Of a DNA stretch of 22,319 nt, positions 13,954-21,382 are shown piece after piece. The stretch is from JADFAK01 sp047615865 (GTDB taxonomy: Bacteria > Bacteroidota > Bacteroidia > Flavobacteriales_D > Sanyastnellaceae). The position numbers were made by a program, and so were the translations under genes. The stretch covers positions 1 to 22,319 of the forward strand of contig JBLHIB010000052.1 in assembly GCA_047615865.1 (NCBI GenBank). Direction: 5' to 3'. Numbering within the stretch: position 1 is the first letter of the stretch; every line of letters begins with the position of its first letter. Under the pieces are notes generated by a model. That model was not told where the DNA came from, searched no databases, and worked only from the letters and a program-made list of their open reading frames with translations.

Positions 13954-14001
13954 CATTTCGACGCGACAACAGCAACAAGTATATGGAAATGTGTTCTTCA
14001 T
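13945..14001 (-). CDS. Leader peptide 1 with four consecutive Cys codons
   Basis: An 18-codon ORF, ATG at 14001 and TAG at 13947-13945, encoding MKNTFPYTCCCCRVEMIR. The Cys codons (TGT TGC TGT TGT) are codons 9-12. The ATG is 8 bases after the last base of a consensus -7 element, so the mRNA is expected to be leaderless or nearly so. Its 3' end overlaps the antiterminator strand. With the terminator at 13912-13875 it has the classic parts of a ribosome-mediated attenuator sensing charged tRNA-Cys. A free-standing function of the peptide (for example metal binding) cannot be excluded, but the context argues against it. Confidence 0.82.
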   Translation of the reverse strand: MKNTFPYTCCCCRVEMIR

Positions 14002-14009
14002 TGTTACTG

Positions 14010-14040
14010 CAAATATAGTCACATTTTTTGAATTTGCAAA
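14010..14040 (-). promoter_or_regulatory. Promoter of the cysteine operon
   Basis: On the reverse strand, TTTG (14040-14037), a spacer of exactly 19 nt, and TATATTTG (14017-14010) match the Bacteroidota consensus at all defined positions. It is the best promoter in the window. It begins only 10 nt after the rodA stop. Transcription should start within a few bases of the leader-1 ATG. Confidence 0.85.
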
Positions 14041-14046
14041 AATGTG
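14020..14046 (-). promoter_or_regulatory. Operator-like inverted repeat over the -33 element
   Basis: CACATTTTT (14020-14028) and AAAAATGTG (14038-14046) are perfect 9-bp inverted arms separated by 9 nt. They cover the -33 element and most of the spacer of the cysteine-operon promoter. This could be a binding site for a dimeric regulator. A weak hairpin at the end of the rodA transcript is the alternative. No regulator gene is nearby. Confidence 0.45.
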
Positions 14047-14050
14047 TAGG

Positions 14051-15379
14051 TCAGCGGAAGCCCGCCATACGTTCGGAGTCGAGTCGTAAGAGTATGAATA
14101 TCAGCAGGGTAAAACCCATCAGTGATGAGCCTCCATAGCTGAAAAATGGCAAGGGAATTCCAATTACTGGTGCCAATCCCATGACCATTCCGACGTTTAT
14201 GGAGAGGTGCATGAACAGTATTGTCCCTACACAATAGCCATAAACTCGCGTAAATTGACTGCGCTGCCTTTCGGCAATAAAAAGGATACGCGTGATGAGA
14301 GCGACGAATAGAATGAGCACTGTTACGGAGCCTACAAAACCCCATTCTTCACCCACGACTGTGAAGATGAAATCTGTGCTTTGTTCAGGAACATAGTTGT
14401 ATTTGGTAAGCGGACCGTTCAGGTAGCCTTTCCCAGTCCATCCTCCGGAACCGATTGCCATCTTACTCTTGTCCATGTTGTATCCCTTGCCTTGGGGATC
14501 TTCAATGAGCCCTAGCATGATTTGGATTCTATCCTTATGGTGAGTTTTGAGAACGGCATCACTTTGCATCACATAATCTACCGACGAAATAAAGCCCAAG
14601 GAAACGATTCCCCAGATTATGACAAGCATGGTGCTTCTTTTCCTATAGCGAGGAAGTACAAAAAGTTTGACTACAAATATCAATAGGCCACTTGCAATTA
14701 CTATGATTAAGTGCAATATGAAAATGCCTGACTGATCTCCTAGAAAGGGATATGAAAATGTGGAGAAGGCCAACATGATCGCTATAACCCCTAGCACCAA
14801 TCCGCCTAGTCCGACAATCAAAATATTACCGGACAGACCTTCGCGGTACATCACGAGAACAAAAGCGATAAAGACAAGGAGTGTTCCTACATCTGGCTGC
14901 AACAGTATAAGGGCGGCCGGGGCTGCAATGATGGCAATTGCTTTCAGTCGTGTTTCAAAACGTTTAAATTCAACTTTTGCTTGAGAGATAAAATGGGCTA
15001 GCAAAAGGCTCGTTCCCATTTTGGAGAATTCCGAAGGCTGGACACTAAAGTTGCCAATTCTAAACCAGGCTTGGGCCCCGTTTATTTCGACCCCAAAAAT
15101 CAAAACTAAAGCAAGCAACAATAAGGTGCCACTATAGATTGCCCAGGCGAATCGATTGTAGAAATCCCCTTCTACGTTGAGCACCAAAATGCCGAGTACT
15201 GAGCACACGCCAATCCACATGAATTGTTTGCCATACTCCTCAGTCAGACTAAAGATAGAGGTGGCTTCAGGATTATAACTAGCAGAGTAAATGGTGATCC
15301 ATCCTGCCAACAGCAATAATCCGAAGAGAATCACTGTGAACCAATCTAGGTTGCGTCGTATTTCGGTAGCTCGGATCAC
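14051..15379 (-). CDS. rodA: Rod-shape SEDS glycosyltransferase RodA
   Basis: A 442-residue polytopic inner-membrane protein, the peptidoglycan polymerase of the elongasome. SEDS-family blocks are visible: GAQAWFRIGNFSVQPSEFSK (101-120), LLQPDVGT (159-166), PEQSTDFIFTVVGEEWGF (331-348) and PLPFFSYGGSS (409-419). About ten hydrophobic segments are present, and the protein is somewhat longer than E. coli RodA because of an extra region around 205-280. The start is a GTG (15379) that overlaps the PBP2 stop (GTGA), so translation is coupled. It is the last gene of the mre operon. Confidence 0.95.
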   Translation of the reverse strand: MIRATEIRRNLDWFTVILFGLLLLAGWITIYSASYNPEATSIFSLTEEYGKQFMWIGVCSVLGILVLNVEGDFYNRFAWAIYSGTLLLLALVLIFGVEINGAQAWFRIGNFSVQPSEFSKMGTSLLLAHFISQAKVEFKRFETRLKAIAIIAAPAALILLQPDVGTLLVFIAFVLVMYREGLSGNILIVGLGGLVLGVIAIMLAFSTFSYPFLGDQSGIFILHLIIVIASGLLIFVVKLFVLPRYRKRSTMLVIIWGIVSLGFISSVDYVMQSDAVLKTHHKDRIQIMLGLIEDPQGKGYNMDKSKMAIGSGGWTGKGYLNGPLTKYNYVPEQSTDFIFTVVGEEWGFVGSVTVLILFVALITRILFIAERQRSQFTRVYGYCVGTILFMHLSINVGMVMGLAPVIGIPLPFFSYGGSSLMGFTLLIFILLRLDSERMAGFR

Positions 15380-17178
15380 TTGTTGAAGAAATCTGCGTTT
15401 AAGATCCGTTCTTCCTTTTTTGGGCTACTAATGCTGTCGGTTAAATAACTTTCAATCATTAAACTGCTTATTGGAGCTGCCCATGTTCCTCCTGATCCCG
15501 CGTACTCAACATAAACGGCAATGGCAATTTGGGGATCCTCTTTTGGCGCAAAAGCGATGAAAACTGAATGATCTTCGAGATCACCATTTTGAACGGTTCC
15601 AGTTTTTCCGCAAACTTCAATGTTTGGAATTCTAGCCCGTCTCGCGGTGCCACCGTCTACTTCAACAACCTTTTGCATGGCATCCACTACAACATCAAAG
15701 TGCTTAGAATCGACTCCAGTTCTATGCTTTACTAGATATTCAGGTAGTTTACCTTGATTGCCTATTTTTCGAACTGTGTGTGGAGCAATATACCAGCCTC
15801 GGTTTGCAATAGTAGCTGCTAAGTTCGCCATTTGGAGCGGAGTAATAAGCAATTCTCCTTCGCCAATTGCAATAGAATAGATCGTGCTAAATGCCCAGCG
15901 GTATTCGCCATAAATCTTATCATAGTATGCTTTGCCTGGAACTTGGCCAGTTTTGGTAGATGGGATGTCTGTTCCGAGATTCGATCCAAAGCCAAAAGCC
16001 TGAATTTTCTTTTTCCAATCGTCTAGGCCTATTGCAGCATCTTTGAATCGACTAGATTCTTGTTTTCGTTCGACCATGCGTTTCATAACCTCTCGAAAAT
16101 AGGGATTGCAAGAATGGTGGACTGCCCCGGAGAGGTCGTCGAAGGAGTGCGGACCGTGACAGCCAATGATGGAGCGATTGCAAGAAATTCTTGTTGAAGG
16201 CACAATAATTCCGTCTTGAAGAGCAATGAGAGCTTGGACCATCTTCCATATTGAGCCAGGTCGGTACATACCCTGAACCCCTCGATTGTAGAGAGGTCGC
16301 AATGAATCTTTGAGCAACATGTTGTAATTCTCACCACGCTTTCTGCCTACCAATAGATTTGGATCGTAATCAGGTGCTGAAACAAAGGCGAGGATTTCAC
16401 CCGTCTTGGGCTCTATTGCGATCACGCAACCTGTTTTGTTCTTCATCAATTTTTCACCGTAAGCCTGCAGTTCGGAGTCAATTGTACTAATAATGTCGGA
16501 ACCAGAAATTGCAGAACTATCTAAGCGGCCCTCAGCAACTTCTTTCAATGTGCCTCGATTGTCGCGGAAGAAATATCGTATCCCTTTTTTACCTCGAAGA
16601 TGCTTTTCATATGATCGCTCGATCCCTTCCAAACCCATATAATCCAGAGGATCATAATAAGGGTCCTTGTCCAATGCTCTTTGTGACACCTTTCCCACCA
16701 TACCTGATAGAAGTGGCGCTATGCTATTTGGGTATAACCTCATGGTACTTGGCTGTCCGAAGAAGCCTTCGAATTCATGGAGTTTCTCGGAAAGACGGGC
16801 ATAATCTTGAGGCTTAATTTGCCCTAGAAATTCACGAGGCTTGCGCCAGCTTCCTTTCTTAATGGTGTTGATTCGCTCAATGAATTCCTCTTTGGTAATG
16901 TCTAGAAGACTGCATAAGGCTGCGGTGTCTAGATTTTTAATCTCATTGGGAACCACCATCAGGTCGTAAATCGCCTGATTGGCAACCAAGAGTTCTCCAT
17001 TTCGGTCATAAATTAAACCACGAGGCGGCTTGAGAACAACAGCTTTCTCTGTAATACGTGTTGATCTTGTTTTCCAACTGTCGTCCACAGTCTGCATATA
17101 TAGCAGCCTTATCGTGAATATCACGAAGACCGAGAACACCATAAAAATGATTACATACTTTCGGTTCTCGAAGTTCAT
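15376..17178 (-). CDS. mrdA: Penicillin-binding protein 2 (elongasome transpeptidase)
   Basis: A 600-residue class B PBP. It cross-links peptidoglycan during elongation, with RodA as glycosyltransferase partner. An N-terminal membrane anchor (about 9-27) is followed by the PBP dimerisation domain with PPRGLIYDRNGELLA-like text (52-66, here ending LLV). The transpeptidase domain has SIWK (catalytic Ser309, Lys312), SCN (356-358) and KTGT (525-528). I chose the ATG at 17178, which overlaps the mreD stop by one base (TGATG); a TTG three bases earlier is possible. The rodA gene overlaps its end. Confidence 0.95.
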   Translation of the reverse strand: MNFENRKYVIIFMVFSVFVIFTIRLLYMQTVDDSWKTRSTRITEKAVVLKPPRGLIYDRNGELLVANQAIYDLMVVPNEIKNLDTAALCSLLDITKEEFIERINTIKKGSWRKPREFLGQIKPQDYARLSEKLHEFEGFFGQPSTMRLYPNSIAPLLSGMVGKVSQRALDKDPYYDPLDYMGLEGIERSYEKHLRGKKGIRYFFRDNRGTLKEVAEGRLDSSAISGSDIISTIDSELQAYGEKLMKNKTGCVIAIEPKTGEILAFVSAPDYDPNLLVGRKRGENYNMLLKDSLRPLYNRGVQGMYRPGSIWKMVQALIALQDGIIVPSTRISCNRSIIGCHGPHSFDDLSGAVHHSCNPYFREVMKRMVERKQESSRFKDAAIGLDDWKKKIQAFGFGSNLGTDIPSTKTGQVPGKAYYDKIYGEYRWAFSTIYSIAIGEGELLITPLQMANLAATIANRGWYIAPHTVRKIGNQGKLPEYLVKHRTGVDSKHFDVVVDAMQKVVEVDGGTARRARIPNIEVCGKTGTVQNGDLEDHSVFIAFAPKEDPQIAIAVYVEYAGSGGTWAAPISSLMIESYLTDSISSPKKEERILNADFFNK

Positions 17179-17699
17179 CAACCTTGTTTTTTAGGATTGA
17201 AGATGAGGTATTGCCCTACGATCATTAGAATCAATGTGCCGAGCGCGCTGGCAAGAGCTGTCAAAAGAGTATATGCAAGTCCTTCAAATTTGAAAAACTC
17301 AATGTTGAACAAAGTGAGATGATGTATGAGTGTCAGCACTCCCGCAAACATAGCATACCATGTTAATCCAAGGCTTTGAATTGTGGCTTTGTCTGTGAAT
17401 TCATATCCTTCTCGAGGGCTCAATAGGCGTTGAACATAAGGTTGTAAAAATCCCATAACGAGGCAAGCGCTTGCGTGCATCCCTGGGGTGCTTGTGAACA
17501 TGTCCATGATTAAGCCTGTGGCAAATGCGATTACCAACACTAGCCACCTTGGGGTGTGCAAAGGAAGCATCAGGATCGCAAAAATATAGATGAACGGCAG
17601 AACAAAACCATCCATGATATTGATTCTATTTACAATCATAGCCTGAACCATCAGCAGGAACATGAAGCGAATAATGTTATTTGCGATTATTCTAATCAT
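17178..17699 (-). CDS. mreD: Rod-shape-determining membrane protein MreD
   Basis: A 173-residue protein with about five membrane segments and almost no soluble part. It contains FATGLIMDMFTSTPGMHA (59-76), equivalent to the G-x-x-x-D-x-x-x-x-x-x-x-G motif by which MreD proteins are recognised. It bridges MreC and the rest of the elongasome in the inner membrane. Sequence similarity in this family is low, so the call leans partly on position. Its ATG overlaps the mreC stop by 4 nt and its stop overlaps the PBP2 start. Confidence 0.9.
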   Translation of the reverse strand: MIRIIANNIIRFMFLLMVQAMIVNRINIMDGFVLPFIYIFAILMLPLHTPRWLVLVIAFATGLIMDMFTSTPGMHASACLVMGFLQPYVQRLLSPREGYEFTDKATIQSLGLTWYAMFAGVLTLIHHLTLFNIEFFKFEGLAYTLLTALASALGTLILMIVGQYLIFNPKKQG

Positions 17700-18529
17700 T
17701 CTTCATTGGGGACTTGTGCCTCGAGAGCTTCACGTTCGTCGAGCATTAAGTTTTGTACAACATTCACGTAGTTGAGACGATCAAATTCAATTCCCAAATC
17801 AATCATCACTTGAATAAAATCATCGCCGGGATCATTTTTAATTTCGGAAACTGTACCAATTAGTATTCCTTCTGGGAAGTAAGCCGAGTAACCTGTTGTG
17901 ACTATAGAGTCTCCTTTTTGGAGGACAGTGTATTTGGCGAAATCACGAACTTTGGCTATGTCTGGTTGATCGCCCGGCCAATTAAAAACTCCTATTTCTC
18001 CAGACTTTTTGTGTTTGACACTGGGTTGGAATTTGGTGTTAACCAAAGGTAAAACTACCGAAAAATGATCTGATACATGTCTGACAATTCCTACAGCCTT
18101 ATCCAATGAAACAACAGCCATGCCTTCGCTTATACCGTGTTTGATTCCTTTGTTTAGCGTGATGTAGTTGCTCTTTTTATTTACCGAATTGTTTATGACT
18201 TTGGCACTGGTATAGAGGTACTTTCTTCTAAGAATAGTATCATCGATCATAACCAGATCATTTTGCAGCGCTACAAATGAATGAGAATCACGGTTTTTTA
18301 GCTGAGCATTTTCCCATGCCAAAGTATCGTTGATTTCATCAAGACGCAGGTAGTCTGCCAACTTGTTGCGTTTGGCGTACAACTCACTAACAACTTTGTT
18401 GGAGGAGTTGATGTAAATAGTCTTGTGAAAATTATTTTGCTGAAAAAGCAAAAAGAAGCACAAAGCCTGGAGTACTAGAAACAGCAGGCCCACATGAAAC
18501 CTGTAGATGAATTGAAATAGGCTACGCAT
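17696..18529 (-). CDS. mreC: Rod-shape-determining protein MreC
   Basis: A 277-residue protein, with one membrane segment near the N-terminus (about 11-30), then a likely coiled coil (about 45-85) and a periplasmic beta domain. The block LNKGIKHGISEGMAVVSLDKAVGIVRHVSDHFSVV (about 123-157) is typical: GI..GM.V.....VG.V. The protein scaffolds the elongasome and activates PBP2. mreB lies 23 nt upstream and mreD overlaps downstream. Confidence 0.94.
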   Translation of the reverse strand: MRSLFQFIYRFHVGLLFLVLQALCFFLLFQQNNFHKTIYINSSNKVVSELYAKRNKLADYLRLDEINDTLAWENAQLKNRDSHSFVALQNDLVMIDDTILRRKYLYTSAKVINNSVNKKSNYITLNKGIKHGISEGMAVVSLDKAVGIVRHVSDHFSVVLPLVNTKFQPSVKHKKSGEIGVFNWPGDQPDIAKVRDFAKYTVLQKGDSIVTTGYSAYFPEGILIGTVSEIKNDPGDDFIQVMIDLGIEFDRLNYVNVVQNLMLDEREALEAQVPNEE

Positions 18530-18552
18530 CTTTTAAGTGCATGCTTCGGGGT

Positions 18553-19578
18553 TTATTCACGCATTAAGAACTGGAACCGTCCAACATTTTTCAATGCGAT
18601 ATTGGTGCCTCTTGCAACTGCGCGCAACGGATCTTCTGAAACGTGCACCGGCAATTGAGTTTTCATGCTAATTCTTTTGTCCAATCCTCTTAACAAAGCT
18701 CCACCTCCTGCGAGGTAAATGCCAGTTTTATATATGTCTGCCGATAATTCAGGAGGTGTGTTTTCAAGGCAGGTAAGGATTGCTTCTTCTATTTTCGAGA
18801 TCGACTTATCAAGCGCATGTGCAATCTCTGTATAGGTCACATGAATCTCCTTGGGAATACCAGTCATTAAATCTCGACCTCGAACTGCAAAGTCTGCCGG
18901 AGGGTCATCCAACTCAGGAAGAGCTGCGCCTACTTCAATTTTAATCTGTTCAGCAGTGCGCTCACCGATTAAAATATTATGTTGACGTCGCATGTATTCT
19001 TCAATGTCCTGGGTAAATTCATCTCCAGCTACTCGAATGTTCTTGTCTGTAACTATGCCACCAAGGGCAATGACCGCAATTTCAGAAGTTCCACCACCAA
19101 TATCGATAATCATGTTGCCCATAGGCTCCTCAACATCGATACCTATGCCAATTGCAGCGGCCATTGGCTCATGAATAAGATAAACTTCTTTACCTCCTGC
19201 ATGTTCAGCTGAATCTCGTACTGCACGTTTTTCAACTTCTGTAATCCCAGAAGGAATACAAATCACCATGCGCAAAACAGGAGAGAACCAACTGCGTCTC
19301 TTGTTCATCATTTTGATCATACCCTTGATCATCTCTTCTGCCGATTTGAAGTCGGCAATGACGCCGTCCTTCAGAGGTCGAATAGTTTTGATGTTCTCGT
19401 GTGTCTTGCCGTGCATTTGCTGGGCCTGTCGACCTATAGCGACAACTTTTGCTGTTGTACGGTCGATTGCGACAATAGATGGCTCATCTACTACGACTTT
19501 GTCGTTGTAGTAAATCAATGTGTTTGCCGTGCCCAAGTCTATTGCTAGTTCTTGAGTAAAAAAGTCAAATAACCCCAT
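18553..19578 (-). CDS. mreB: Actin-like cell-shape protein MreB
   Basis: A 341-residue bacterial actin, normal length. It forms membrane-bound filaments that guide the lateral wall synthesis machinery. Nucleotide-binding motifs are complete: DLGTANT (14-20), HEPMAAAIG (136-144), DIGGGTSE (159-166) and AGGGALLRGLD (290-300). The N-terminus begins MGLFDFFTQELAIDLG, giving a short amphipathic stretch for membrane contact. It is the first gene of the five-gene operon. It is separated from purH by 131 nt, in which a candidate promoter and an inverted repeat are found. Confidence 0.97.
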   Translation of the reverse strand: MGLFDFFTQELAIDLGTANTLIYYNDKVVVDEPSIVAIDRTTAKVVAIGRQAQQMHGKTHENIKTIRPLKDGVIADFKSAEEMIKGMIKMMNKRRSWFSPVLRMVICIPSGITEVEKRAVRDSAEHAGGKEVYLIHEPMAAAIGIGIDVEEPMGNMIIDIGGGTSEIAVIALGGIVTDKNIRVAGDEFTQDIEEYMRRQHNILIGERTAEQIKIEVGAALPELDDPPADFAVRGRDLMTGIPKEIHVTYTEIAHALDKSISKIEEAILTCLENTPPELSADIYKTGIYLAGGGALLRGLDKRISMKTQLPVHVSEDPLRAVARGTNIALKNVGRFQFLMRE

Positions 19579-19631
19579 TTGTGGTGATCCGTGGCTTCAA
19601 GTGAATGTTGCAGTTATCAATAATTTAATGC

Positions 19632-19668
19632 GACTAAAGATAGAAATATTATCCAGCGATATTTAGTC
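19632..19668 (-). promoter_or_regulatory. Candidate mreB promoter region with inverted repeat
   Basis: GACTAAA (19632-19638) and TTTAGTC (19662-19668) are 7-bp inverted arms 23 nt apart. On the reverse strand the inner edge includes TATCTTTA, one mismatch from the TAnnTTTG element, about 60 nt before the mreB ATG. No good -33 element is seen. The promoter call is tentative. Confidence 0.3.
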
Positions 19669-19709
19669 CAATTCTGCAGGTTTTCACTAGCGCACTGTTG
19701 TTTACTCTA

Positions 19710-21239
19710 TTAGTGCTTAAAATGCCGTTTTCCGCTGAAATACATTGATAATCCGTGTTCATCACAGTAATCGATGCTTAATTGGTCTTTAATCGATCCG
19801 CCTGGCTGAATAACTGCCGTTATTCCGGCCTTGTCCGCCAGTTCCACGCAGTCTGGAAATGGGAAAAAAGCATCACTTGCCATAGCAGCTCCTTTGAGTG
19901 AAAGATTGAATCTTCCAGCTTTTTCTATTGCCTGACGACATGCATCGACTCTTGAAGTCTGTCCTGTCCCGCTTGCACAAAGTTGTTTGTCTTTCGCAAA
20001 TACGATGGTATTGGACTTGGTGTGCTTGGCCAGCTTGTTGGCAAAAATCAAATCTTCAAGCTCCTCTGGTGAAGCCTGAGCCTTGGTCCTAATTTCTAAA
20101 TCAGCAACTTTCTCCATTTGTCGGTCGGCCTCTTGCTCTAAATAACCGTTGAGAGCCGTCCGCACTTGTTTGTTAGGTAAGTCAAACATCTTCTGACGAA
20201 GCAAAACGCGGTTCTTCTTTGATTGAAGAGTAGCAAGGGCTTCGTCATCGAATGCTGGAGCAATCACAACTTCACAGAATAGACTGTTGATCCTGTTCGC
20301 TGTTGCCGCGTCGATAGATCGATTGGCAATCAAGACTCCTCCGAAAGCAGAAGTTGGATCGGCTGCCAAAGCTGCCTCGTATGCCTCGCTCAAACTAGGT
20401 CTTGTTGAAATTCCGCATGCGTTGTTGTGCTTCAAGATGGCAAATGTCGGGTCATCATCTCTAAACTCGTTCATCAATTGGATGCCAGCATCGATGTCCA
20501 ATAAGTTGTTATACGAAAGTGCCTTACCATGAAGTTGGTCAAACATTTTGTCCAAGTCCCCATGAAACGTACCATTTTGATGAGGATTCTCTCCATATCT
20601 CAAAGATTCGTTTTCCAATTCGCTAATCTTGAGCAGTTTAGCGTCCTTCCCACTCATGTAGTGAAAAATCTGAGTATCGTAATGTGACGAAATACTGAAC
20701 GCATCACGTGCAAATGCTCTTCGTTGTTCTAAATCAGTAGCGCCTTTCTGCGCATCCAGAATAGTCGTGAATCGATCGTAATGATTCATTGACGGAATGA
20801 TCAATACATCCGAGTAATTTTTTGCTGCTGCTCGAATCAAAGAAATTCCACCGATGTCTATTTTTTCAATAATGTCATCGTGATCAGCTCCAGAGTCTAC
20901 GGTCTCCTCAAAAGGATACAGGTCAACAATGACTAAGTCCAAAGGTGGGATGTCATATTGCTCTAGTTGTGCGACATCCTCATCAAGTTCTCTCCTGCCA
21001 AGGATTCCACCGAATACTTTTGGGTGCAGAGTTTTTACGCGACCACCTAAAATTGATGGATAAGTGGTCAATTCTTCAACAGGAATTACCTGTACTCCTA
21101 AGTCTTCGATAAATGATTGTGTTCCACCTGTTGAATAGATGATCACTCCCAAATCATTCAGCTTCCTTACGATGGGCTCAAGTCCATCCTTGTGAAATAC
21201 TGAAATAAGTGCGCGTCTGATGGTTTTTTGTCCGTTCAT
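19710..21239 (-). CDS. purH: Bifunctional AICAR formyltransferase / IMP cyclohydrolase
   Basis: A 509-residue protein, normal length. It carries out the last two steps of de novo purine synthesis in the cytoplasm. The N-terminal MGS-like cyclohydrolase domain (about 1-190) has YSTGGT (35-40), GGRVKTLHPKVFGGIL (65-80) and DLYPF (106-110). The C-terminal transformylase domain has RYGENPHQ (214-221), KHNNACG (270-276, with the catalytic Lys-His pair) and DAFFPFPD (456-463). The KHNNACG wording replaces the KHTNPCG form of many bacteria but keeps the catalytic residues. A promoter candidate lies just upstream. The gene has the same orientation as mreB but is probably a separate unit. Confidence 0.97.
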   Translation of the reverse strand: MNGQKTIRRALISVFHKDGLEPIVRKLNDLGVIIYSTGGTQSFIEDLGVQVIPVEELTTYPSILGGRVKTLHPKVFGGILGRRELDEDVAQLEQYDIPPLDLVIVDLYPFEETVDSGADHDDIIEKIDIGGISLIRAAAKNYSDVLIIPSMNHYDRFTTILDAQKGATDLEQRRAFARDAFSISSHYDTQIFHYMSGKDAKLLKISELENESLRYGENPHQNGTFHGDLDKMFDQLHGKALSYNNLLDIDAGIQLMNEFRDDDPTFAILKHNNACGISTRPSLSEAYEAALAADPTSAFGGVLIANRSIDAATANRINSLFCEVVIAPAFDDEALATLQSKKNRVLLRQKMFDLPNKQVRTALNGYLEQEADRQMEKVADLEIRTKAQASPEELEDLIFANKLAKHTKSNTIVFAKDKQLCASGTGQTSRVDACRQAIEKAGRFNLSLKGAAMASDAFFPFPDCVELADKAGITAVIQPGGSIKDQLSIDYCDEHGLSMYFSGKRHFKH

Positions 21240-21262
21240 GTGCTTGATGTCCGATTAAGATG

Positions 21263-21270
21263 CAAAAGTA
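21263..21270 (-). promoter_or_regulatory. Candidate -7 element for purH
   Basis: On the reverse strand TACTTTTG matches TAnnTTTG in full, 23 nt before the purH ATG. No clear TTTG is found 19 nt further upstream, so this is half a promoter by sequence. Confidence 0.5.
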
Positions 21271-21382
21271 TTCATTTGTTCTTTGTTTACTAGGCTTAGA
21301 CTGTGCTTTTGGTCTTTTGTTAATAATTATCATTTATTCAAGCGAAATACCCCAAGTTCTGCAGATTTTCGCGTCATTTGAA

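Larger units (their letters stand above)
13814..13986 (-). repeat. Imperfect direct repeat of the Cys-codon segment
   Basis: Read on the reverse strand, 13986-13963 (CCATATAC, then TTGTTGCTGTTGTCGC) and 13834-13814 (CCATATTATTG, then TTGTTGTCGC) are nearly the same apart from one missing codon. They encode the PY-x-CCC(C)-R core of the two leader peptides. The coordinates span both copies. The surrounding sequence and the two terminator stems are unrelated, so either an old duplication has diverged or selection has kept only this core. Confidence 0.7.

Noticed and set aside
19679..19715. Possible hairpin at the end of purH
   Set aside because: Only a 5-bp stem with a long loop and no U tract. 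Not supportable as a terminator.
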